Origin: Bradyrhizobium sp. BR13661
Lineage (GTDB): Bacteria; Pseudomonadota; Alphaproteobacteria; Rhizobiales; Xanthobacteraceae
Assembly: GCF_029892425.1 (NCBI RefSeq)
Contig: NZ_JARXWB010000015.1
Coordinates: forward strand, 155,618 to 219,617
Reading direction: 5' to 3'
Length of the DNA stretch: 64,000 bases
Both the position numbers and the translations under genes were made by a program. Within the stretch, counting starts at the first letter, position 1; each line of letters begins with the position of its first letter. The notes below the pieces were generated by a model. That model made no database searches and had not been told where the DNA came from. It saw nothing but the letters and a program-made list of their open reading frames with translations. This document shows, piece by piece, positions 25,023-35,604 of this stretch.

Positions 25023-25730
25023 TTAGGCGTCCAGCTCGCGATAGTGTCGAAAAATGCCCTGCTCGTTGAACGGAATGCGACGTTCGCTTGCGAGATAGGC
25101 CTTGATGTTCGGCCGTGCGGCAACGCGATCGTGCAGACCGGCGAGACCTGGTATTTTCCTCTCGAACGCCTTCATGCGCTTCGGGAAGGCGTAGCGCAGG
25201 CCGTCGACGATCTGGAATAGCGAGAGATCGACGTAAGTCAGACGCCGACCTGTGACATAGGCACCACTGACGTCGTCGAGAAGCTGCTCGAAATAGCCGA
25301 GATATTTCGGCACGCGCTCATCCCAGAATTCAGCCGTACGCTTCTTCGCCGGCGCCTTCTGGTCTTCGTAGTACAGCGAAGGCCCGAGCGGATGGTGGGT
25401 GTCGTGAATCTCGAGCACGAAATCGGCGATGGTGAGCTGCAGCTGGTGCACCCAGAGCTGTCCTGCTTCCGTCTTGGGCGCCAGTCCATGACGGGCGCCG
25501 AGATAGAGCAGGATGTTGGCGGTCTGGCCGATCACAAGCTTGCCCGCCTTCAGGAACGGCGGCGCAAAGGGCGGCGTGCCTTTGTGGGCCTCCATCATCT
25601 TCATCATGGCGCCGCTGCCGCGCGGGCCGCGTGCAACGTCGACATAGGCCGCCCCCGCCTCCTCCAGCGCCAACCGCACATATTCGCCGCGGCCCTGGAT
25701 CTCGGGCCAGTAGTAGAGCTCGTATGTCAT
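25023..25730 (-). CDS. Glutathione S-transferase family protein
   Basis: A 235-residue protein: N-terminal thioredoxin-like domain (YELYYWPEIQGRGEYVRLAL, where Y7 or nearby Tyr could be catalytic, and GQTANILLYLG as the glutathione-gamma-Glu site) and an all-helical C-terminal domain (RRLTYVDLSLFQIVDGL, the N-capping D motif). The layout matches sigma/alpha-like bacterial GSTs. Monocistronic, 132 bases from the Tim44-domain gene. Confidence 0.85.
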   Translation of the reverse strand: MTYELYYWPEIQGRGEYVRLALEEAGAAYVDVARGPRGSGAMMKMMEAHKGTPPFAPPFLKAGKLVIGQTANILLYLGARHGLAPKTEAGQLWVHQLQLTIADFVLEIHDTHHPLGPSLYYEDQKAPAKKRTAEFWDERVPKYLGYFEQLLDDVSGAYVTGRRLTYVDLSLFQIVDGLRYAFPKRMKAFERKIPGLAGLHDRVAARPNIKAYLASERRIPFNEQGIFRHYRELDA

Positions 25731-25806
25731 GGGATAGTCCTTTGAGACGCGCGCATGACAAATCTAGCACGCGCCGCAAGTTCCGTCGTCGTGCAGCGGA
25801 GCAAAT

Positions 25807-25840
25807 AGAAAAAGGGCGCCGTGCCGAAGCACGACGCCCT
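25807..25840 (-). terminator. Rho-independent terminator of the Tim44-domain gene
   Basis: Arms AGGGCG and CGCCCT with an inner CGTGC/GCACG stem and CGAA loop, preceded on the plus strand by GAAAAA, which is a T-run after the hairpin for leftward transcription. It lies just beyond the stop at 25863. Confidence 0.75.
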
Positions 25841-25862
25841 CGTCTTTTGCGGTGACCGGCGA

Positions 25863-26831
25863 TCAGTTGGTCTGCTGGATCGCCGACAATTCCCAAGGGC
25901 TGCCCGAGCGGCGCGCGAAGGTCCAGACTTCGGTGACCTCGCTCGGCTGCTCGCCGCCGGCGACGATCGCACCGGTGTTGCGATCGACCGTCTTGTCGGT
26001 GAGCGCGAAGCGCATCGCCACCGTCGCATAGTCGGTCCCGCCTTCGCGCCAGGCTTCGGCGAGGTCGCCCTGCAACAGCTTGACGTTGGTCACCTTGTTG
26101 ACCGCATTGCGCGCGCGGTTCTGGGCAAGGTCCTGCTCGAAATAAGAGACCATTTCCGGCGTCGCGAGCGTGTGCAATTTTGCAACGTCCTCGTTCGACC
26201 AGGCGGCCTGGATGTCGCCGAGCAGACGCTCGAACGCCTCGTAGTCAGCAGGCTTGATCTCGAGCGGCGCGTTGTTGGCGCCGAAGCCGAAGCCGCCGCC
26301 AAGACCCGAACCGAGACCACTGCGATAGCTCGTCTGCTGACCGCCACCGGCATCCGCACCGGCATAGGCCGCCTGCGGCGAATTGCGGCGCTGCCACCAG
26401 GACATCGCCAGCCGCACCACGAACACGACGAGCACGATCTGGATGATCAGGCCCAGGATCGACGACAGACCGCCGAGGCCGCCGAACAGGCCGCCACCGA
26501 ACAGCATGCCCAGCAGGCCTGCGCCAAGGAAGCCGGCCGCAAGACCACCGAGGAAGCCACCACCGCGACCGAACAGACCGCCGCGCGCGGGCGCAGCCGT
26601 GTTCATGCCGGCGCCAGGCTGGCTAAAGGTACGGTTGAATTGCGAGGTCGAGCCCGGCGCGGTCGTGGTTGACGGCGGGGCCGAGAAGGTCCGTGAACCG
26701 CGCGAACCCGACGAGAACCCACCGCCGACGCGGGCGTCAGCGGACGAGATCGCCAGCGCCGTCGGCACCGCGAGCGCCAGAACGACGGCAATCGTCTTCA
26801 CGAGAGTGCGGGACCATTGCGAGAAATTCAT
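25863..26831 (-). CDS. Tim44-domain membrane protein
   Basis: A 322-residue protein. A signal peptide/anchor (LVKTIAVVLALAVPTALA) is followed by a Gly/Ser/Thr-rich region, a very Gly-rich hydrophobic segment with a membrane helix (SILGLIIQIVLVVFVVRLAM) and a C-terminal Tim44-like domain (about residues 190-320: ADYEAFERLLGDIQAAWSNED, YATVAMRFALTD). Tim44-like proteins in bacteria are membrane-tethered NTF2-fold proteins of unclear function. The ATG at 26831 begins the signal sequence. Monocistronic. Confidence 0.85.
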   Translation of the reverse strand: MNFSQWSRTLVKTIAVVLALAVPTALAISSADARVGGGFSSGSRGSRTFSAPPSTTTAPGSTSQFNRTFSQPGAGMNTAAPARGGLFGRGGGFLGGLAAGFLGAGLLGMLFGGGLFGGLGGLSSILGLIIQIVLVVFVVRLAMSWWQRRNSPQAAYAGADAGGGQQTSYRSGLGSGLGGGFGFGANNAPLEIKPADYEAFERLLGDIQAAWSNEDVAKLHTLATPEMVSYFEQDLAQNRARNAVNKVTNVKLLQGDLAEAWREGGTDYATVAMRFALTDKTVDRNTGAIVAGGEQPSEVTEVWTFARRSGSPWELSAIQQTN

Positions 26832-27065
26832 GTGCGTTTCCCAAAATCCCCGGCATGGGGATGCGCTGCTAAGATGGGCAGACTTCACCAAAAAGGAAGC
26901 CGGTTTCGGCCCCCCCTGCTGCGGCCCTCGGTCGCGGGGATATGGCAAAAGCCCGTATTTGTCGGGGGTTAGGCGGGGATGCGGGGGAACTGCGGTCGCC
27001 GGTTACCGGCGGCGCTCTCTCCTCGTCATTGCAATGACGGAGGGGCCAGCGCGCCATCCCTTACC

Positions 27066-29651
<2,586 letters not shown>

Positions 29652-29805
29652 TTCACGCTAGGGCAGCCTGTCAGCAGAGAATCAACGCGCCATGGGGCAC
29701 GTGGGGTCCTCCCTGCCTGAATCGGACCCGCAGACGCAAGGGCGGCAGGAGCGAAAGGTACGCTGATTCCCAGCTTACGGCCATTTCCGGTACTTTTCGG
29801 GGGTT

Positions 29806-30885
29806 TTATTGCCGCGCGGCACTGAAACCGCGCTTCAGCCGGATGACGTAGCCGATGACTTCGGCGACCGCATGGTAGTGCTCGACAGGGATTTCCTTGT
29901 CGATGTCCGCGGTCGCATAGAGCGCGCGGGCCAGCGGTACGTTCTCGACGATCGGAATGTCGTGCTCGCGCGCGATCTCCCGGATCTTGAAAGCGAGGTT
30001 GTCGACACCCTTGGCGACGCAGATCGGCGCCGACATGCCGCGCTCGTAGGACAGGGCCACCGAATAGTGGGTCGGGTTGGTGATGATCACCGAGGCCTTG
30101 GGAACCGCTGCCATCATGCGCTTCTTGGAGCGCTGCTGGCGCAATTGCCTGATCTTGCCCTTGATGTGCGGGTCACCTTCGGACTGCTTGAACTCTTCCT
30201 TGATCTCCTGGAGCGACATCTTCTGCCGCTGGAACCAGCTGCGATATTGGAAGAAATAGTCGCCGATCGCGATGATCGCGAGCGCTGCGACCACAGCGCC
30301 GAGCAGATGGACGGTCATGCCGGTGCTGGCGCTCAGCATCGCCATCGGATCGAGCTTGACCATCGCCTCCATGCGGTGCCGCTCCGGCCACAGGACCGTG
30401 GTCATGACCACGCCGAGCACGACGAGCTTGCCGATTCCCTTGAGAAAATTCGCGCCCGCCTGCTTGCCGAAGATGCGCTTGAAGCCGGCCGCCGGCGACA
30501 GCTTGCTGAATTTGGGCGTGAGGGATTCGGCTGACCAGACCAGCCGATGCTGGAGCATGTTGCCGGCGATCGCCGCGATCACCAGCATCAGGAGCGGCAC
30601 GCCGACCGCAGCCAACACCGCGACCTCGATCTTCTGCATCAACGCGAGCAGATTCCCGGGATCGGTTTTGATCATCCAGGAATTGGCGAGCAGATTGCGC
30701 ATCGGTGTCAGCAGCCCGCTGCCGACCGAGCCGGAGAAGGTCGAAATCACGAGCGTGCCGCCAGCAATCATGAACCAGGTGTTGATCTCCTGGCTTTTGG
30801 CAACGTCACCGCGTTCGAGCGCCTGTTCCAGGCGCTTTTGTGTCGGGTCTTCTGTTTGACTCTCTGGATCGTTGTCTTCCGCCAT
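29806..30885 (-). CDS. flhB: Flagellar export switch protein FlhB
   Basis: A 359-residue protein with four membrane helices in the first 210 residues and the cytoplasmic C-domain carrying the autocleavage site NPTH (270-273, within VIITNPTHYSVAL). The N-terminus DPTQKRLEQALERGDVAKS is the typical FlhB start. It sets substrate specificity of the flagellar type III export gate. It follows fliR by 9 bases and is the last gene of the flgB-flgC-fliE-fliQ-fliR-flhB unit. Confidence 0.97.
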   Translation of the reverse strand: MAEDNDPESQTEDPTQKRLEQALERGDVAKSQEINTWFMIAGGTLVISTFSGSVGSGLLTPMRNLLANSWMIKTDPGNLLALMQKIEVAVLAAVGVPLLMLVIAAIAGNMLQHRLVWSAESLTPKFSKLSPAAGFKRIFGKQAGANFLKGIGKLVVLGVVMTTVLWPERHRMEAMVKLDPMAMLSASTGMTVHLLGAVVAALAIIAIGDYFFQYRSWFQRQKMSLQEIKEEFKQSEGDPHIKGKIRQLRQQRSKKRMMAAVPKASVIITNPTHYSVALSYERGMSAPICVAKGVDNLAFKIREIAREHDIPIVENVPLARALYATADIDKEIPVEHYHAVAEVIGYVIRLKRGFSAARQ

Positions 30886-30894
30886 CGATCTCTC

Positions 30895-31665
30895 TTATTT
30901 GAGCGGCAGCATCTGGTGCATGACACCGATGAAGTAGTCGAGATAAGTGCCCATCATCGCGGTAAGCACCACGGCCAGCACCATGAAGCCCACGAAGATG
31001 GACAGCGGCACGCCGACGAAATAGACCTGCATCTGCGGCATCAGCCGGGCCAGCACACCGAGCCCGATGTTGAAGACGAGCCCGAACACCAGGAACGGCC
31101 CCGACAGCTGCAGGCCGAGCAGGAATGCCGCGGAAAACGCTCGCGTGGCCAGCGAGGCGACGTCGCCGCTCGAGACGGTCTCGCCCGGCGAGAAGATCGC
31201 GTAGCTGTCGTTCAGCGCCGCGATCACCAAATGGTGGCTGTCGGTGGCGAACAGCAACGTCACACCCAGCATGGTCAGGAAGTTGCCGACCAGCACGCCC
31301 TGCTGCCCCTGTGTCGGATCGACCGAAGTAACGAAGCCGAGCCCCATCTGCTGCGCGATCACGGCGCCTGCGACCTGGAGGGCTGCGAGCGTCACGCGCG
31401 CGGTGGCGCCAAGCACGATGCCGATCACGATCTCGTGCAGCATCAACACCAGCATCGGCGCGAGCGAGCCCATGTCGACGTGATAGGCGTTGCGATGCAG
31501 CGGCAGGATGATCAGCGTCAGAAGCAGCGCGATCGACAGCTTCACCCGCGTCGGGATGTTGGTCTCGCCGAGGCCCGGCAGCAGCATCACCATCGCGCCG
31601 ACCCGGGCGAAGGCGAGCATGAAGGCTGCGGCAAGCGCCGGCAGCAGCGAGACGTCGATGCGCAT
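30895..31665 (-). CDS. fliR: Flagellar export gate protein FliR
   Basis: A 256-residue integral membrane protein with about six helices; FARVGAMVMLLPGLGE near the N-terminus and GPFLVFGLVFNIGLGVLARLMPQMQV are FliR signatures. It is part of the FliPQR core. It sits 17 bases after fliQ and 9 before flhB. Confidence 0.96.
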   Translation of the reverse strand: MRIDVSLLPALAAAFMLAFARVGAMVMLLPGLGETNIPTRVKLSIALLLTLIILPLHRNAYHVDMGSLAPMLVLMLHEIVIGIVLGATARVTLAALQVAGAVIAQQMGLGFVTSVDPTQGQQGVLVGNFLTMLGVTLLFATDSHHLVIAALNDSYAIFSPGETVSSGDVASLATRAFSAAFLLGLQLSGPFLVFGLVFNIGLGVLARLMPQMQVYFVGVPLSIFVGFMVLAVVLTAMMGTYLDYFIGVMHQMLPLK

Positions 31666-31682
31666 GGTGGGCGCATAGTGCC

Positions 31683-31946
31683 TCAGCCGCCGATGATTCG
31701 CGACGAGATCCGCAGCATGTGGGAATGGAGCGCGTCGGCCATGAACGGTAGCGCCAGCAGCATTGTGGCAAAAATGGCCAGGATCTTCGGCACATAGACC
31801 AGCGTCTGCTCCTGGATCTGCGTCAGCGCCTGGAACAGCGACACGATCACGCCGACCACGAGCCCGACCACCATCAGCGGTGAGGACACGATCACGATCG
31901 TCCAGATCGCATCGCGGGCGACGTCGAGGGTCTCGGGTCCGGTCAT
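31683..31946 (-). CDS. fliQ: Flagellar export gate protein FliQ
   Basis: An 87-residue protein with two membrane helices; MVVGLVVGVIVSLFQALTQIQ followed by LVYVPKILAI is diagnostic of FliQ. It completes the FliPQR export gate with fliR here and fliP at 34489. The 68-base gap to fliE carries a CCGGAATGAC-type repeat. Confidence 0.96.
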   Translation of the reverse strand: MTGPETLDVARDAIWTIVIVSSPLMVVGLVVGVIVSLFQALTQIQEQTLVYVPKILAIFATMLLALPFMADALHSHMLRISSRIIGG

Positions 31947-31973
31947 GTTGATTCTCGCTTTCAGTTACTTCGT

Positions 31974-32012
31974 CTTTCCGGGGCTCGCGACGTCGTCGCG
32001 CCCCGGAATGAC
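31974..32012. repeat. Short intergenic inverted repeat between fliE and fliQ
   Basis: TTCCGGGG and CCCCGGAA arms around a GC-rich loop, one arm of the same repeat family as 22096-22199. It lies within the flgB operon, where a stem-loop could set relative mRNA levels of the fliE and fliQ segments. Confidence 0.65.
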
Positions 32013-32014
32013 AA

Positions 32015-32323
32015 TCAGATCGGCATCTTCATGATGTCTTCATACGCCGCGATCACGCGGTCGCGGACCGAGACCAGCGTGGACACCGCGACGTCGGTGT
32101 CGGCCACGGCCGTCACCACGTCCATCACGTTGGCCTTGCCGTTGGCCATCGCCACGGTCTGCGCGTCCGATTTGCGGCCGGATTCCATGACGCTGCCGAC
32201 AGCGTCTTTCAGCAGCGAAGCAAAGGACTGGCCGTTCGCTTCGCTGCCCTTGCCGGCGCCGCTGTTCTCCAGCACGCGGGCAAGGTTGGCGTAGGCATTG
32301 GCCGCGATTGTCGGTGTTGCCAT
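32015..32323 (-). CDS. fliE: Flagellar MS-ring/rod junction protein FliE
   Basis: A 102-residue protein. The C-terminal half, VMDVVTAVADTDVAVSTLVSVRDRVIAAYEDIMKMPI, read as separate segments, is the conserved FliE signature; length fits. FliE is exported and connects the MS ring to the rod. It lies 17 bases after flgC. Confidence 0.95.
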   Translation of the reverse strand: MATPTIAANAYANLARVLENSGAGKGSEANGQSFASLLKDAVGSVMESGRKSDAQTVAMANGKANVMDVVTAVADTDVAVSTLVSVRDRVIAAYEDIMKMPI

Positions 32324-32340
32324 GGCTTAAGGGTTCCTGT

Positions 32341-32766
32341 TCAGGCCTTGAGGATGTCGAGCGTGCGCTGGATCATCCGGCGCGTTGCACTGATGATGTT
32401 GACATTGGCCTCGTAGGACCGCTGCGCATCGCGCATGTCGGTCATCTCGACCACCGAGTTCACATTGGGATATTTGACGTTGCCGGAGGCATCCGCCGCC
32501 GGATTGCTCGGCTCGTATTTGACGCGAAAATTGGACTGGTCGGGCTTGATCTTGCCGAGCGTGACGACCTGCGCGTCGAGCGTGCGGTCGAGTGCCGAGG
32601 AGAACGTCGGCACCTTGCGGCGGTAGGGATCGCCGCCTGCGCTCGCCGAGGTCGAGTCCGCGTTCGCGATGTTTTCGGAGATCACCCGCATGCGCCCGGC
32701 CTGCGCCCGCAGGCCGGAGGTTGCGATCGCCATCGAGCGGGCAAAGTCACTGCTGTCATTCGCCAT
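32341..32766 (-). CDS. flgC: Proximal rod protein FlgC
   Basis: A 141-residue rod protein: SMAIATSGLRAQAGRMRVI with ENIANADST at the N-terminus and YPNVNSVVEMTDMRDAQRSY plus a C-terminal heptad helix ending in ISATRRMIQRTLDI. It builds the proximal rod with FlgB, 18 bases upstream. Confidence 0.96.
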   Translation of the reverse strand: MANDSSDFARSMAIATSGLRAQAGRMRVISENIANADSTSASAGGDPYRRKVPTFSSALDRTLDAQVVTLGKIKPDQSNFRVKYEPSNPAADASGNVKYPNVNSVVEMTDMRDAQRSYEANVNIISATRRMIQRTLDILKA

Positions 32767-32784
32767 TGTCTGCGTCCTCTAGCC

Positions 32785-33189
32785 CTAGCCCTTGCCGATC
32801 GCGGTCTTGAGAAGATGCAGGCTCTTCGAATAGAGCGAAGTCACCGCCGCATAATCCATCTGGTTGTTGGCGGACTTCATCATCTCTTCTTCGAGATTGA
32901 CGGCATTGCCCGCGGGACGCGTCTCGAAACCTGCGTTCTTGTTCTGGTCGAAGCTCGAGGCCCCCCCCGGCGGCGTCATGTGGGAAGCGCTGGTCACGGT
33001 CATGGCCAGGGTCCCCATCGAGCCGGTGGTCGCACCGGTCTTGTCGAACTTCGGCTCGACCAGCTCGCGCGGCCGGAAATTGGGGGTGTCGGAATTGGAG
33101 ACGTTCTCGGACAGGACGCGCTGGCGTTCCTGGTGCCACTGCATCTTGGTGCGAAGCGCCGACAGCACCGGAAGATCGTTGATGGACAT
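32785..33189 (-). CDS. flgB: Proximal rod protein FlgB
   Basis: A 134-residue rod protein: VLSENVSNSDTPNFRPREL near the N-terminus and NQMDYAAVTSLYSKSLHLL at the C-terminus are FlgB features. First gene of the leftward unit flgB-flgC-fliE-fliQ-fliR-flhB. A CtrA-like box and a GGCA-N5-TGCC palindrome lie 48-85 bases upstream of its start. Confidence 0.95.
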   Translation of the reverse strand: MSINDLPVLSALRTKMQWHQERQRVLSENVSNSDTPNFRPRELVEPKFDKTGATTGSMGTLAMTVTSASHMTPPGGASSFDQNKNAGFETRPAGNAVNLEEEMMKSANNQMDYAAVTSLYSKSLHLLKTAIGKG

Positions 33190-33236
33190 CGTTGCGGCTC
33201 CTTCCGCCCCTTGCGGACCCTCAAGGCCCGAAGCTA

Positions 33237-33249
33237 GGCAGAATTTGCC
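33237..33249. promoter_or_regulatory. GGCA-N5-TGCC palindrome upstream of flgB
   Basis: GGCA-GAATT-TGCC, one of four near-identical palindromes found only in flagellar control regions of this window (also 33433, 42590 and 51468). It resembles the Caulobacter FlbD-binding ftr element. Here it is 48 bases upstream of flgB. Confidence 0.6.
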
Positions 33250-33259
33250 GCGTGTATGG

Positions 33260-33274
33260 TTAACAGGTGGTTAA
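33260..33274. promoter_or_regulatory. CtrA-like box upstream of flgB
   Basis: TTAA-CAGGTGG-TTAA is a perfect TTAA-N7-TTAA CtrA consensus, within ATGGTTAAC (33256-33264). It lies 71 bases upstream of flgB in a 352-base divergent promoter region shared with fliO. Confidence 0.75.
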
Positions 33275-33431
33275 GGTGGGGCGGATGCATGTTTCCGATT
33301 GAGACATGCGATCCTCCGCCCGTGATTCTACGCATCCCAAAAGCCGCATTAACCCAACCGCTTGGCGGTGCGTGCACAAGCCAAGAAGTCGTTTTGGATC
33401 GGGCGATTCATAGGTTATTAGGAGTTGGGGA

Positions 33432-33446
33432 CGGCAAAACTTGCCG
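33432..33446. promoter_or_regulatory. CGGCA-N5-TGCCG palindrome upstream of fliO
   Basis: CGGCA-AAACT-TGCCG is a perfect inverted repeat 96 bases ahead of fliO and in the same divergent region as the flgB control sites. It is the second ftr-like element. The rest of the 33190-33541 region shows no gene. Confidence 0.6.
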
Positions 33447-33541
33447 CGGGACGTTAAGAGATCGCAGTTTTGGGGCATCGCAAGCCGGTGGTCGACGTCT
33501 GACCGCAGGCACGGAAGAAGCGCCATTTACCGGGGACAGGT

Positions 33542-34492
33542 ATGAACGGTAGCCCTATCACCTTCATCGTCGCGTTCATCGTCGTTCTGGCGTTGATCGG
33601 CGCCGTCTTCTGGCTGCTCCGCCGATTCGCCAACACCCGGCTCGGTGCCAACACCCAGCGCGGCAGGATGCCCCGGCTGGCGGTGATCGACGCGGCTGCG
33701 GTCGATGGCCGCCGACGCCTGGTGCTGGTCCGCCGTGACAATGTCGAACATCTCCTGATGATCGGCGGCCCGACCGACATCGTCGTCGAACCGAACATCG
33801 TCCGCGCCGCCGCCGGCCGTGACCAGATTCCGCAACGTTCCAGCGCCGCCGAGCCGCCGCGCCTCGCCCCGATGCCCGATGCCGGCAGCTGGGCCGACGA
33901 AGCGCCGCGTCCCGAAGTGCTCGACCATCCCGAGCAGATGCCCGAGCCGCCGCCACGGCCGACGCGTCCGTCTTTCGCCGACGAGGTCCGCAGGCCGGCC
34001 CCTGCTCTCGCCGAGCGCCGCAGCGAGCCGCAGCTTGGCGGCTTCTCGCCCGAACCGATGCCGCCGCGCCCCGAGCGTGAGCCCCGTCCCGAGCCGATGC
34101 CGCGCGTTGCGCGCAGCGAGCCGCCGCTGATGCCGCGGCCGCCGCGCCAGAGCGAGCCGGCGAAGGTGCCGCCGGTGCGTGCCGAGCGTTCGCCCGCGCC
34201 GCCGCCTCCGCCCGTACCACAGGCTCCGCCTGTTCCGCCGCCCGCCGCCGCGCCGTCGAGCGCCGAACAGAATCTTGCCGAAATGGCCCAGCGCCTCGAG
34301 GCGGCCCTGCGCCGTCCCGCCGGCGAGACCCTCGCGCCCCCGGTTGCGCCGGATCCGCCTGCACCTCCGCCGCGCGCCGCGCGCGTCGAGCCTCCGGCGC
34401 CGCCGGCCAGGCCGGCTGCGGAGAAGACCAGCTTTGAAAATCTCGAAGACGAGATGGCCTCGCTGCTCGGCCGTCCAAAGCCGTCTTCGTGA
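33542..34492 (+). CDS. fliO: Flagellar export assembly protein FliO (long, Pro-rich)
   Basis: A 316-residue protein. An N-terminal membrane helix (ITFIVAFIVVLALIGAVFWLL) is followed by a basic segment and the small FliO domain (RLAVIDAAAVDGRRRLVLV, NVEHLLMIGGPTDIVVE), which together take about 100 residues. The remaining 200 are a Pro/Arg/Glu-rich linker ending in SFENLEDEMASLLGRP. FliO assists assembly of the FliP ring. Its stop overlaps the fliP GTG start (GTGA), so they are coupled. The long tail is unusual; most FliO proteins are near 100-150 residues. Confidence 0.85.
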   Translation: MNGSPITFIVAFIVVLALIGAVFWLLRRFANTRLGANTQRGRMPRLAVIDAAAVDGRRRLVLVRRDNVEHLLMIGGPTDIVVEPNIVRAAAGRDQIPQRSSAAEPPRLAPMPDAGSWADEAPRPEVLDHPEQMPEPPPRPTRPSFADEVRRPAPALAERRSEPQLGGFSPEPMPPRPEREPRPEPMPRVARSEPPLMPRPPRQSEPAKVPPVRAERSPAPPPPPVPQAPPVPPPAAAPSSAEQNLAEMAQRLEAALRRPAGETLAPPVAPDPPAPPPRAARVEPPAPPARPAAEKTSFENLEDEMASLLGRPKPSS

Positions 34493-35274
34493 GGCTGCCG
34501 TCCTTCCCGCGTAGAGTTCTTGTCCCCTCTGTTCTGATCACCGCGGCCTTGCTCGCCACGGTGTTGCTCGTCACGGCTTTGCTCGTCACCCCTGCGCAAG
34601 CGCAGGACATCAGCATCAATCTCGGCGGCCAGGGCGGTGGCGGTGTCACCGAGCGCGCGATCCAGCTGATCGCATTGCTCACGGTGCTGTCGATCGCGCC
34701 GTCGATCCTGATCATGATGACGTCTTTCACGCGCATCGTGGTCGTGCTGTCGCTGCTGCGCACCGCGATGGGCACGGCGACCGCGCCGCCGAACTCGGTG
34801 ATCCTGGCGCTGGCGATGTTCCTCACCTTCTTCGTGATGGGACCGGTGCTGCAGAAATCCTACGACGATGGCATCCGTCCGCTGGTCGCCAACCAGATCG
34901 GCGTTGAGGACGCGCTGCAGCGCGCATCCGTCCCGTTGCGCGGCTTCATGCAGAAGAACGTGCGCGAGAAGGATCTGAAGCTGTTTCTCGATCTCTCCGG
35001 CGAACCGCCGCCGGCGACGCCTGACGAGCTCGCGCTGCGCATCCTCGTCCCGGCCTTCATGATCTCCGAGCTGAAGCGCGCCTTCGAGATCGGCTTCCTG
35101 CTGTTCCTGCCCTTCCTGATCATCGACCTCGTCGTCGCCTCGGTGCTGATGTCGATGGGCATGATGATGCTGCCGCCCGCGACGATCTCGCTGCCGTTCA
35201 AGCTGATCTTCTTCGTGCTGGTCGACGGCTGGTCGCTGGTGGCGGGTAGCCTGGTGCAGAGTTACGGGGGGTAG
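34489..35274 (+). CDS. fliP: Flagellar export gate protein FliP
   Basis: A 261-residue protein with a cleavable N-terminal signal and four membrane helices. MMTSFTRIVVVLSLLRTAMGT and FMISELKRAFEIGFLLFLPF are diagnostic. It forms the export gate with FliQ and FliR, whose genes lie on the opposite strand beyond flgB. GTG start at 34489 overlaps fliO. Confidence 0.96.
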   Translation: MRLPSFPRRVLVPSVLITAALLATVLLVTALLVTPAQAQDISINLGGQGGGGVTERAIQLIALLTVLSIAPSILIMMTSFTRIVVVLSLLRTAMGTATAPPNSVILALAMFLTFFVMGPVLQKSYDDGIRPLVANQIGVEDALQRASVPLRGFMQKNVREKDLKLFLDLSGEPPPATPDELALRILVPAFMISELKRAFEIGFLLFLPFLIIDLVVASVLMSMGMMMLPPATISLPFKLIFFVLVDGWSLVAGSLVQSYGG

Positions 35275-35287
35275 TTGGCCTCCGGCC

Positions 35288-35524
35288 CTACCCCTTCACG
35301 TCATACTGCTTGCTGAGGTGATCGCCGATCTGCACCAGCATGGCGACGCTTTCGGGGAAGCCGGGCTTGTCCCGCGTCGCCTGGTCGGCGTCGGCGCGGA
35401 ACTCCCAGCTGTCGCCGTCGCGAACAATCGATATGACGAGGCTGTCAGGCCCATCGGTATGGACCTTCAACTCGGCCCGCGCCATCGCGATGAGTTCGGC
35501 TTCGGTCTTGGCAGGCTTGCTCAT
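35288..35524 (-). CDS. Small hypothetical protein
   Basis: A 78-residue soluble protein starting at the ATG at 35524 with GAGAGCGACGAT upstream. SLVISIVRDGDSWEFRADA and ATRDKPGFPESVAMLVQIGDHL suggest a small alpha/beta protein. Convergent with fliP (13 bases) and not obviously flagellar. No family recognised. Confidence 0.55.
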   Translation of the reverse strand: MSKPAKTEAELIAMARAELKVHTDGPDSLVISIVRDGDSWEFRADADQATRDKPGFPESVAMLVQIGDHLSKQYDVKG

Positions 35525-35604
35525 ATCGTCGCTCTCCCGGCATGAAGGGCGACAGGTTGCCGTCTCATCCGGCACCTGTCGAGAGGCCAGAAGTAGCAGG
35601 GTTG

